A DNA stretch of 13,319 nucleotides from Oscillospiraceae bacterium (lineage in GTDB: Bacteria > Bacillota > Clostridia > Oscillospirales > Oscillospiraceae). The stretch is from assembly GCA_031272845.1 (NCBI GenBank), contig JAISTA010000163.1, forward strand, positions 1-13,319, given 5' to 3'. This document shows positions 1 through 7,801 of this stretch, in pieces (the stretch's first letter is position 1; each line of letters begins with the position of its first letter). Both the position numbers and the translations under genes were made by a program. The notes below the pieces were generated by a model. The model saw only the letters and a list, made by a program, of their open reading frames with translations, was not told where the DNA came from and did no database searches.

Positions 1-1896
1 GTTGAAGAGTACGTACCGCTTGTGCTGTCTAAAAAAGACGGCTCAATTACAACGCAGTATACGATGACGACGCTTGAGGAGCTGGGCCTTCTCAAAATGG
101 ACTTTCTCGGCCTGCGAAACCTCACCGTTATAGACGACTGCGTTAAAATAATACAAAGAACCGCGCCGGATTTTGACATTGAAAAAGTTCCGGAGGACGA
201 CGCGAAAACCTTCGACCTGCTGTCTAAGGGAAAAACGCTGGGCGTGTTTCAGATGGAAAGCACGGGCATAACGTCCGTCTGCACGGGACTCGGGCCGAAG
301 TCGATTGAGGACATTACGGCGATAATCGCCCTGTACCGTCCGGGGCCGATGGATTCGATACCGCGCTTTTTAGCGTCCGCAAAGGACGCGGGCAAAATTA
401 CCTACAAGCACCCGCTGCTTGAGCCTATTTTATCCGTTACCTACGGCTGCATAGTCTATCAGGAGCAGGTTATCGAGATCCTGCGGCGGCTTGCCGGCTT
501 TTCTCTCGGACAGGCGGATATGATACGCCGCGCGATGTCTAAAAAGAAGCTCTCGCAGATTGAAAAGGAAAAAGAGACGTTTATAAACGGAGACGCGGAG
601 CGCGGAATTGAGGGCGCGGTGTCTCGCGGAGTAGCTCCCGCCGTTGCGCAAAGCATTTACAACGAAATCCTCGACTTTGCAAACTACGCGTTTAACAAGG
701 CTCACGCTGTGTGCTACGCCGTTGTGACGTACCGCACGGCGTATCTGAAGGCGCACTACCCGAGGGAATATTTTGCGGCGCTGCTCACTTCCGTTTTGTT
801 CCTGCCGGAAAAGGTGGCGGAGTACGCGGCGGAGTGCCGCGAGCTTGGAATCGAGCTTCTGCCGCCGGATATAAACAAGTCGCTGGGCACGTTCTCGGTT
901 GAGGACGGCAATATCCGCTTTGGACTGACGGCTGTCAAAAACCTCGGGTCAAAATTTATGGAAAATGTCGTTTCCGAACGGCAAAATGGCGAATTTCGCG
1001 GTTTCGGGGACTTTATCCGCCGGATGTTCGGCACAGACCTGAACCGACGTGCGGTTGAGGCGCTCGTAAAATGCGGCGCGTTTGACTGCTTCGGGCACAA
1101 ACGAACGCAGCTTATCGCCGTTACTGAGCTTCTGCTGAACCAGGAAACGGAGAAAAAACGCCGCGTGCTCGAGGGACAAATGTCCCTTTTCGGAGGCGGC
1201 GCGGAGGACCCGGGCGATACGGCGGAGCCTGTTCTGCCTGAACTGCCGGACTTTACGGCGGAGGAAAAGGCGTCGCAGGAGTTTGAGGCGACCGGGCTGT
1301 ATTTGTCCGGGCACCCGTGCGATGCATACCGCGCGCAGGCACGTGAGCGCGGCGCAGTGCCCGTCGGCGAGATACTGCGCGATCCTGAAAGCTACGCTGA
1401 CCGCGAAAGCCTTGTGCTTCTCGGCACAATAACAGCCTCTAAAACGCGGCTGACAAAAAAAGGCACGCAAATGTGCGCAATGACGGCGGACGACGGCACA
1501 GGCTCTATGGAGGTGCTTGCCTTTGAAAAGGTAATCGTGAAAACCGGCTCTTATATGAGCGTCGGCAACACGGTTCTTATCACAGGCCGCCTGTCAGTTC
1601 GCGCGGAGGGTGATGCTACGCTTATGGCGGACGATGTAACGCCCGCCGCACACCTCGGCGCGGAGGTGAAAACGCAGCAGGGCGCAAAGGTGTACCTCAG
1701 GCTGCCCGGAGAGGACAGCTATGAGTTTACGGATATTAGTAAACGGATAACGATGTTCCCCGGAAAGGACAAGCTTATATGCGTCTTTCCGGACAAAAAG
1801 CAAAGATCCGCGGCATTTTCGGCGAGAATTGAGTTTATTGAGGAGCTTCGGGAAATTCTTGGTGCGGAAAACGTCGTCGTAAAAAACGGAGATTAA
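1..1896 (+). CDS. dnaE: DNA polymerase III subunit alpha (DnaE type), 5'-truncated
   Basis: This is the catalytic subunit of the replicative DNA polymerase, which extends DNA 5' to 3' in the replisome with the beta clamp. The reading frame is open from base 1, so the PHP domain, most of the palm and the start codon lie outside the window; 631 codons are visible, against about 1,100-1,200 in a complete DnaE. In order I see the end of the palm (LKMDFLGLRNL near codon 32), the fingers region with LYRPGPMDSIPRF near codon 110, the FNKAHAVCYA motif at codons 231-240 (usually FNKSHAxAYA), the helix-hairpin-helix region with CGAFDCFG near codon 357, the YLSGHP motif near codon 435, and an OB-fold starting near codon 470 (GTITASKTRLTKKG). 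The C-terminal tail is short. It stops 2 nt before pyc, so the two are probably co-transcribed. The family call is secure; PolC is excluded because no exonuclease insertion or PolC-type order is seen. Confidence 0.96.
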   Translation, partial: VEEYVPLVLSKKDGSITTQYTMTTLEELGLLKMDFLGLRNLTVIDDCVKIIQRTAPDFDIEKVPEDDAKTFDLLSKGKTLGVFQMESTGITSVCTGLGPKSIEDITAIIALYRPGPMDSIPRFLASAKDAGKITYKHPLLEPILSVTYGCIVYQEQVIEILRRLAGFSLGQADMIRRAMSKKKLSQIEKEKETFINGDAERGIEGAVSRGVAPAVAQSIYNEILDFANYAFNKAHAVCYAVVTYRTAYLKAHYPREYFAALLTSVLFLPEKVAEYAAECRELGIELLPPDINKSLGTFSVEDGNIRFGLTAVKNLGSKFMENVVSERQNGEFRGFGDFIRRMFGTDLNRRAVEALVKCGAFDCFGHKRTQLIAVTELLLNQETEKKRRVLEGQMSLFGGGAEDPGDTAEPVLPELPDFTAEEKASQEFEATGLYLSGHPCDAYRAQARERGAVPVGEILRDPESYADRESLVLLGTITASKTRLTKKGTQMCAMTADDGTGSMEVLAFEKVIVKTGSYMSVGNTVLITGRLSVRAEGDATLMADDVTPAAHLGAEVKTQQGAKVYLRLPGEDSYEFTDISKRITMFPGKDKLICVFPDKKQRSAAFSARIEFIEELREILGAENVVVKNGD

Positions 1897-1898
1897 TT

Positions 1899-4800
1899 AT
1901 GGCTGAAAACAAAGTGAAATTCAAAAAAGTCCTTGCCGCAAACCGCGGTGAGATTGCCGTGCGCATTTTCCGCGCCTGCTTTGACGTCGGCTGCACGGCA
2001 GTCGCGATGTATTCAAATGAAGATACGCTGTCGCTTTTCCGCACGGTTGCAAACGAGGCGTACCTTATCGGAAAAAACAAGTCTCCACTGGGGGCGTATC
2101 TCGACATTGCGGACATTATAGACCTTGCAAAGCGCAAGCACGTAGACGCGATTCATCCGGGCTACGGCTTTTTGTCCGAAAACGCGGACTTTGCAAAGGC
2201 CTGTGAGGACGCGGGAATCGCCTTTATCGGGCCGCCCTCAGACGTGCTTGCGAAAATGGGAGACAAGCTTGCCGCAAAGGCCGTCGCGAAGCGCTGCGGC
2301 GTGCCTGTTATCCCGGGAGACGAAACGCCGCTTTCGGGTGAGGATGAGGCAATTGAAAAGGCTAATCTGTACGGCTATCCCGTTATACTAAAGGCGGCGG
2401 CGGGCGGCGGCGGACGCGGAATGCGTATGTGCGAGAACGACGAGGCTGTACGCCGCGAGTTTCCGCTTGTCAAGTCCGAGGCGTACAAGGCCTTCGGCAA
2501 CGACGCTATTTTTATCGAGAAATACCTTGTGCGCCCGAAGCACATTGAAATACAAATCCTTGCTGATAAATACGGCAATGTGCGCCACCTCGGCGAGCGC
2601 GACTGTTCACTTCAGCGGCGGTACCAAAAGGTGGTTGAGTTCGGCCCCGCCTTTTCCGTGCCAAAGGAAATCCGTGAGCGCCTGTATGCCGACGCGGTGA
2701 AAATCGCGGCGGAGGTTCATTACGAAAATGCCGGAACAGTCGAGTTTTTGGTCGACAGCGAGGGTAAGCACTACTTTATTGAGATGAACCCGCGAATTCA
2801 GGTGGAGCACACCGTAACAGAGCAGCTCACGGGAATTGACCTTGTGCGCGCGCAGATACTCATTGCCGAGGGCTACCCCGTTTCACACCCGCAGATTGGG
2901 CTTGCCTCGCAGGAGGATTTGGATATGCGCGGCTTTGCCATACAGTGCCGCGTTACGACGGAGGATCCGTCAAACAATTTCGCGCCCGACACCGGCAAAA
3001 TAACCGGCTACCGCTCGGGCGGAGGCTTCGGCGTTCGGCTCGACGGCGGAAACGCGGAGGCCGGCACCACGATCTCGCCCTACTACGACTCGCTGCTTGT
3101 AAAGTGCACGGTTTGGGACAATACGTTTGACGGAGCGGCAATGCGCGCCTCCCGCGCGATAAACGAGCTGCGCGTGCGCGGAGTTAAGACAAATATTCCG
3201 TTTGTCACGAATATTCTGCACCATCCCGTGTTTTTAGAGGGGCAGTGCTACACGAAATTTATAGACGAAACACCGGAGCTGTTCGACGTTTCGGAAGGGA
3301 GAGACCGCGCGACGCGTGTTCTGCGGTATATCGCGAACATTCAGGTGCAAACGCCCGACACAGGCCGCCCTCAGTACGACGACCCGCGCGTTCCCGCGAC
3401 AAGCGGCATTGTAAAGCCGGGACTGAAGCAGCTTATGGACGAAAAGGGGCCGAAAGCCGTATCCGACTGGGTTTTGTCGCAGAAAAAGCTGCTGATCGGA
3501 GACACGACAATGCGCGACGCGCACCAGTCGCTGTTCGGCACGCGTCTTCGCACTCACGATATGGTAAGCGCCGCCGAGGCCTCGTCTGAAATCCTGGCGG
3601 ATCTGTTCTCCTTTGAAATGTGGGGCGGCGCGACGTTTGACGTTGCCTACCGCTTTTTGCACGAATCTCCGTGGAAGCGGCTGGACATTCTGCGCCGCAG
3701 AATACCGAACGTGCTGTTCCAGATGCTTCTGCGCGGGTCTAATATCGTCGGCTACACAAACTACCCGGACAATCTGGTGCGCGCGTTCGTCGCCGAAAGC
3801 GCGAAATCCGGCATAGACGTGTTCCGCGTGTTCGACAGCCTGAACTGGATTCCCGGTATGGAGGTCGCGATGGACGAGGTTCTCAAGCAGAACAAATTCC
3901 TTGAGTGCGCCGTCTGCTACACGGGCGACATTATGGACGGCAGCCGCGACAAATACACGCTCGACTACTACGTGAAAATGGCCAAGGAACTGGAAAAGCG
4001 CGGCGCACATTGTATTGCCATCAAGGATATGTCCGGGCTTTTGCGCCCGTATGCCGCGAAAAAGCTTGTCACCGCGCTGAAAAATGAAATCGGCGTGCCC
4101 GTGCGCTTTCATACGCACGACACGTCCGGCAACCAAATCGCGGCTTATCTTATGGCGGCGGAGGCTGGAGTTGACATTGTCGATACCGCGATCCCGTCCG
4201 TGTCCTCGCTGACAAGCCAGCCCTCTATGAATTCACTTGTGGCGTCGCTTGCCGGAACGGAGCGCGACACAGGCTTTGACCTGGACCGGCTGCAGGAGCT
4301 GGACAACTATTGGTCGGACGTTTGCCTGCGGTACGACAGCTTTGCCTCCGGCCTGAAAAACCCGATGACGGAGATTTACCGCTACGAAATCCCCGGCGGG
4401 CAGTACACCAACCTCCAGCCGCAGGTCGTGTCTCTCGGACTTGGCGACAGGTTTGAGGAGGTCAAGGCGATGTACAAGACCGTCAACGATATGCTCGGCG
4501 ACCTGGTAAAGGTAACGCCGTCGTCCAAAATGGTGGGAGACCTCGCGATATTTATGGTGCAGAACAATCTGACGCCCGAGAATATCGTTGCAAAGGGCGC
4601 TTCTCTGACTTTCCCGGATTCTGTTGTGTCCTACTTCAAGGGCATGATGGGTCAGCCTGCGTGGGGCTTCCCGCCCGAGCTGCAAAAAATTGTGCTCAAG
4701 GGTGAAGAGCCGATAACCTGCCGTCCCGGCGAGCTTTTGCCTCCTGTTGACTTTGAGGAGGGTAAACGCGAACTGATGAAATACACGCCGGAGCCGACGG

Positions 4801-5333
4801 AGCGCGACGTTATCTCGTATTTTGTGTACCCGAAGGTCGTGCCGGAATACCTGAAGCACCTGCGGGAATACTGGGCTGTCGCGCGGCTTTCGTCAAACGT
4901 GTTTTTCAACGGACTTGACGTTGGCGAGACGACCGTAATTGAAATTGAAGACGGAAAAACCCTTGTCGTCAAGTACATAGGCCTCGGCGACGTTGATGAT
5001 AACGGTATGCGCACCGTGCAGTTCGAGCTGAACGGAATGCGGCGCGAGGTTATGGTGCCTGACCCTACGGCAATTGACACGATACGCAAGGTCACAATGG
5101 CAAACCCGGAGGACAAGAGCCAGGTCGGCGCGTCGATTCCGGGACTTGTGTCGAAGATAAACGTCGCCCCCGGCGACGTCGTCGAGGAAAATCAGGTGCT
5201 TGCAGTTGTCGAGGCGATGAAGATGGAGATAAACGTCGCGGCGATGATGTCCGGCGTAATAGATGAGGTGCTTGTATCGGCCGGGCAGCTTGTAAAGGCC
5301 GGCGAGCTGATAATCCGAATGAAGGACAAGTAG
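1899..5333 (+). CDS. pyc: Pyruvate carboxylase, single-chain biotin enzyme
   Basis: This enzyme carboxylates pyruvate to oxaloacetate using ATP, bicarbonate and covalently bound biotin, and refills the citrate/aspartate branch in the cytoplasm. All domains sit in one 1,144-residue chain, the normal length for the family. The biotin carboxylase domain has its N-terminal ANRGEIAVRIFRA motif at residues 14-26 and the ATP-grasp glycine loop KAAAGGGGRG at 165-174, followed by EMNPRIQVEH. The carboxyltransferase TIM barrel has the metal-binding DTTMRDAHQSL motif beginning at Asp535, the carbamylated-lysine motif IKDMSG with Lys709, and HTHDTSGN with metal ligands His738 and His740. The C-terminal biotinyl domain carries EAMKM with the biotinylated Lys1108. 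The start ATG has GGAG at 1888-1891, 7 nt upstream, inside the end of dnaE. Nothing essential looks missing. A biotin ligase (BirA) elsewhere is required. Confidence 0.98.
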   Translation: MAENKVKFKKVLAANRGEIAVRIFRACFDVGCTAVAMYSNEDTLSLFRTVANEAYLIGKNKSPLGAYLDIADIIDLAKRKHVDAIHPGYGFLSENADFAKACEDAGIAFIGPPSDVLAKMGDKLAAKAVAKRCGVPVIPGDETPLSGEDEAIEKANLYGYPVILKAAAGGGGRGMRMCENDEAVRREFPLVKSEAYKAFGNDAIFIEKYLVRPKHIEIQILADKYGNVRHLGERDCSLQRRYQKVVEFGPAFSVPKEIRERLYADAVKIAAEVHYENAGTVEFLVDSEGKHYFIEMNPRIQVEHTVTEQLTGIDLVRAQILIAEGYPVSHPQIGLASQEDLDMRGFAIQCRVTTEDPSNNFAPDTGKITGYRSGGGFGVRLDGGNAEAGTTISPYYDSLLVKCTVWDNTFDGAAMRASRAINELRVRGVKTNIPFVTNILHHPVFLEGQCYTKFIDETPELFDVSEGRDRATRVLRYIANIQVQTPDTGRPQYDDPRVPATSGIVKPGLKQLMDEKGPKAVSDWVLSQKKLLIGDTTMRDAHQSLFGTRLRTHDMVSAAEASSEILADLFSFEMWGGATFDVAYRFLHESPWKRLDILRRRIPNVLFQMLLRGSNIVGYTNYPDNLVRAFVAESAKSGIDVFRVFDSLNWIPGMEVAMDEVLKQNKFLECAVCYTGDIMDGSRDKYTLDYYVKMAKELEKRGAHCIAIKDMSGLLRPYAAKKLVTALKNEIGVPVRFHTHDTSGNQIAAYLMAAEAGVDIVDTAIPSVSSLTSQPSMNSLVASLAGTERDTGFDLDRLQELDNYWSDVCLRYDSFASGLKNPMTEIYRYEIPGGQYTNLQPQVVSLGLGDRFEEVKAMYKTVNDMLGDLVKVTPSSKMVGDLAIFMVQNNLTPENIVAKGASLTFPDSVVSYFKGMMGQPAWGFPPELQKIVLKGEEPITCRPGELLPPVDFEEGKRELMKYTPEPTERDVISYFVYPKVVPEYLKHLREYWAVARLSSNVFFNGLDVGETTVIEIEDGKTLVVKYIGLGDVDDNGMRTVQFELNGMRREVMVPDPTAIDTIRKVTMANPEDKSQVGASIPGLVSKINVAPGDVVEENQVLAVVEAMKMEINVAAMMSGVIDEVLVSAGQLVKAGELIIRMKDK

Positions 5334-5360
5334 CTTAACGCGGCTCAAGGGAGCGCTGCA

Positions 5361-6203
5361 ATGGTGTTTACGCAGTATAAGACGACAGAAGGCTTTCGCA
5401 AGGCCGCGTGGGAAACGCTGCGCCGCAGCGAGGTGCAGAACAACATCATTCTGGGCTACACCTCCGATGATGTCGATACTGCCGAGCGCGGGTGGCTGCT
5501 CGCGGCGGTTTGCGCGGACGGCGGCGAGGTGCTTTTAGCCGCGGGCTACACGCCGCCCTTTAATGTGGTGTTGTATGAGCCGGACAATATTCCGAATGAC
5601 GCGGCGCTGGAGTTTTTCGCGCGGGAGCTGCGAATAACCGGGGTGAATCCGCCCGGCGTTACTGCGGAGCGCGGCACTGCGGAGCGTTTTGCCCGCGCGT
5701 ATGCCGGGGACGGCGGATACACAAGGCACTTCGGTATGAACCTGATGCTTGCCAACAGCGTTGAGCTGAAAGCTGCCGTGTCCGGGTTCGGACGCGCGGC
5801 GGCAGAGCGGGATTTGCACTTTCTGCCGTACTGGTACACGGAATTTGAGCGGGACTGCGGCCTTACTGTGCGGCTGAGTCTAAAGCAGCACGAAGAGCAG
5901 GTGCGCGAGCTGATTCGGCGCGGCAAGCTGTTTGTCTGGGAGGACGGCGGCGTGCCTGTGTCGACGGCGGCAAGTCCGCGCGAGGTCGGAAACGGCTCCG
6001 TTATTTCCGAGGTGTACACGCCGCCGTTTTACCGCAATCGCGGTTACGGCGCGGCGGCCGTGGCCTATGCGGCGAGTGCCTGCTTTGACGCGGGGGCGGA
6101 ATTCTGCTGTTTGTTCGCCGATGCGGACAACCCTGTTTCAAACGGAATATATAAAAAGCTGGGCTTTCGCGATATTGGTATCGTTGACGAGCTGCAATTT
6201 TAA
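5361..6203 (+). CDS. GNAT family N-acetyltransferase with an extra N-terminal half
   Basis: The C-terminal 120 residues form a GNAT acetyl-CoA transferase fold: the pyrophosphate-binding motif A reads VYTPPFYRNRGYG, with RNRGYG at residues 225-230, and motif B reads NPVSNGIYKKLGF from residue 257. Such enzymes move an acyl group from acyl-CoA to an amine; the substrate cannot be read from sequence. At 280 residues it is nearly twice the minimal GNAT length. The first 140 residues look like a second, degenerate GNAT-like half without a clear R/QxxGxG/A loop, as in several uncharacterised Firmicutes acetyltransferases. The ATG has a good ribosome site, AAGGGAG at 5347-5353, spaced 7 nt. It starts 27 nt after pyc, so it is probably in the same operon. 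A link to the neighbouring housekeeping functions is not evident. Confidence 0.85.
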   Translation: MVFTQYKTTEGFRKAAWETLRRSEVQNNIILGYTSDDVDTAERGWLLAAVCADGGEVLLAAGYTPPFNVVLYEPDNIPNDAALEFFARELRITGVNPPGVTAERGTAERFARAYAGDGGYTRHFGMNLMLANSVELKAAVSGFGRAAAERDLHFLPYWYTEFERDCGLTVRLSLKQHEEQVRELIRRGKLFVWEDGGVPVSTAASPREVGNGSVISEVYTPPFYRNRGYGAAAVAYAASACFDAGAEFCCLFADADNPVSNGIYKKLGFRDIGIVDELQF

Positions 6204-6216
6204 TTGAGGTAAGAAC

Positions 6217-6235
6217 CTGCGGTTAACCGCCGCAG
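6217..6235 (+). other. Small hairpin between the GNAT gene and tmk
   Basis: CTGCGG (6217-6222) pairs with CCGCAG (6230-6235) around a 7-nt loop, and the centre also contains the 12-bp palindrome GCGGTTAACCGC. There is no U-tract after it, so it is not an intrinsic terminator. It may act in mRNA processing, or it could be chance. Confidence 0.3.
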
Positions 6236-6249
6236 TCAGGCGGAAAAGG

Positions 6250-6942
6250 ATGTCACAGGGCAAGCTGATCGTAATAGAGGGAATCGACGGGGCGGGCAAG
6301 TCAACACAGCTTGCGCGGCTGTTATCCGCGCTGTCTGAACGCGGCGTTCACGCCGAGCGTATCGCGTTTCCGAAGTACGGCACGCCGGGCGCTGCGCTTG
6401 TTGAGGAATACCTCGGCGGAAGAATCGGGCGCGGGGACGAGCGGCAGGATCCGAAGTCGGTGAACGCCTACGCCGCATCGCTCTTTTTTGCCTGCGACAG
6501 GTATATTTCGTATAAAAACGACGGGTGGCGCGACGTGCTTGACGGAGGCGGAATTGTGATAACCGACAGGTACACCACCTCCAACGCCGTACATCAGGGC
6601 GGAAAGCTGCCGGAGGGCGAGCGGGAGGAGTATTTTCGCTGGCTGTATGACACTGAATTCGGCAAGATGGGCCTGCCGAAGCCTGACGCCGTGATTTTGC
6701 TTGACCTTACACCGGAGCAGTCAGCCGAGCGCCTGCGCGCGCGCAACTCGCGCGACGGTACAAGCTCCGATATACACGAAAAAGACGGGAATCACCTCAA
6801 AAACGCCCGCGAATCGGCGCTTTTTGCCGCAAAGGCGCTGGACTGGACGGTTATACCGGCACAGGGCAGTGAGGACGAGGTCGGCGGCAGAATATTGAGC
6901 GCGGCGCTGTCCGTGCTGGGAGGAAATCATGAACATAGCTGA
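6250..6942 (+). CDS. tmk: Thymidylate kinase (dTMP kinase)
   Basis: It phosphorylates dTMP to dTDP with ATP, the committed step feeding dTTP synthesis in the cytoplasm. The P-loop GIDGAGKST lies at residues 11-19, directly after the first beta strand (KLIVIE), as in thymidylate kinases. The DRY motif (Asp106-Arg107-Tyr108) that binds dTMP phosphate and the following YTTSNAVHQG segment are present, then the strand AVILLDL (Walker-B-like position). An extended lid follows (RARNSRDGTSSDIHEKD), which fits the longer roughly 230-residue Firmicutes form rather than the 205-215-residue enterobacterial one. The chosen ATG gives the classic short lead-in to the P-loop; purine-rich AGGCGG at 6238-6243 lies 6 nt upstream. 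Its last 14 nt overlap the start of the DUF169 gene, which implies translational coupling. Confidence 0.95.
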   Translation: MSQGKLIVIEGIDGAGKSTQLARLLSALSERGVHAERIAFPKYGTPGAALVEEYLGGRIGRGDERQDPKSVNAYAASLFFACDRYISYKNDGWRDVLDGGGIVITDRYTTSNAVHQGGKLPEGEREEYFRWLYDTEFGKMGLPKPDAVILLDLTPEQSAERLRARNSRDGTSSDIHEKDGNHLKNARESALFAAKALDWTVIPAQGSEDEVGGRILSAALSVLGGNHEHS

Positions 6943-7744
6943 ATTCAACGCGGCCGGAAAACGGCTGAAGGAGCTTCTCATTCTGCGCTTTTCGCCGATT
7001 GCGCTGCGGGTGCTGCGCGAGGGAGACGTGTTTCCCGAAAAATGCGTGCGCCCCAGTCAGTGCGGTATCGGCGCGCTTGCGATGTGTCAGGCGTTTTCAA
7101 AGGTGCGGCGCGAAAAGGCGCACCTTGTAATGCTCAAGGAGGATCACTGGTGTCTGTGGCCGCTGGTGTCCTACGGAATGATCGCGGAGGAGCTGATTGA
7201 CCCCGAGGAGCTTGGCACAAAGCTGTTTGTCAGGGATCCGCAGCAGGGCGTTGATTATTTCAAAAGTGCATACCCCCGGCTTGACAACGGCGCAAGGCCG
7301 CCTGTTATCGGCTTTGCTATTGCTCCGCTGGAGGAGTGCACGTTTGCGCCCGACCTCATTTCGGTTTACTGCCGTCCCGCGCAGATACGCACGTTTCAGA
7401 TGGCGGCAAAATTTCAAAGCGGCAAAATGCTTGACCTGCTGCTTGACCCTGTGGATTCCTGCGTTCACTCAACGATCCCGGTCTTAAACGGCAAGGACTA
7501 CAACATCACGTTCCCCGACCCCGGCGAATACGAGCGCGCGCTTGCCGGTGAGGACGAGGTAATATTCACGCTCCGCGCCGAAAAGCTGGCGGAAATTCTC
7601 GGCGGCGTTGAATTTTTGTCAAACGCCGGCTTCGGCTATGCCGAGCTGCGTATGGATATGAAAGCGGAGTTTTCGCGTCCGCAGTTCTACAACGACACAT
7701 ATGAAAAATGGGGACTGCCCACGGGCAAAACATGGGGAGAATAA
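6929..7744 (+). CDS. DUF169 (COG2043) family protein of unknown function
   Basis: A 271-residue soluble protein that I recognise as DUF169 from its layout: an N-terminal FSPIALRVL segment, a cysteine-rich stretch (Cys39, Cys45, Cys53, in CVRPSQCGIGALAMCQAF), the EDHWCLWP segment with Cys75, a central ISVYCRPAQ block and a C-terminal GCEY-like region reduced here to NAGFGYAELRMDM. The biochemical role of this family is not established; the conserved cysteines suggest metal or cofactor binding, which is my inference. There is no signal peptide or membrane segment. The start ATG lies inside tmk, with GGGAGGA at 6918-6924 and a short spacer, so translation is probably coupled to tmk. It is the last gene of the apparent left operon; no clear terminator follows it. 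Confidence 0.85.
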   Translation: MNIAEFNAAGKRLKELLILRFSPIALRVLREGDVFPEKCVRPSQCGIGALAMCQAFSKVRREKAHLVMLKEDHWCLWPLVSYGMIAEELIDPEELGTKLFVRDPQQGVDYFKSAYPRLDNGARPPVIGFAIAPLEECTFAPDLISVYCRPAQIRTFQMAAKFQSGKMLDLLLDPVDSCVHSTIPVLNGKDYNITFPDPGEYERALAGEDEVIFTLRAEKLAEILGGVEFLSNAGFGYAELRMDMKAEFSRPQFYNDTYEKWGLPTGKTWGE

Positions 7745-7801
7745 AGCGCAGGGCTTGAGTATATAAAGCCGTTAGCTTGCCGACAAAGGACATTTTTACA
7801 A

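Noticed and set aside
3234..4136. A 300-codon open frame on the minus strand inside pyc
   Set aside because: It lies wholly opposite conserved carboxyltransferase sequence, has low-complexity Arg/Val/Ala-rich text and no family features; long antisense frames are expected in this GC-rich codon bias.
7752..7770. GGCTT/AAGCC hairpin after the DUF169 gene as a terminator
   Set aside because: Only 5 bp with an AT-rich loop and no T-run, so it is not supported as a terminator.
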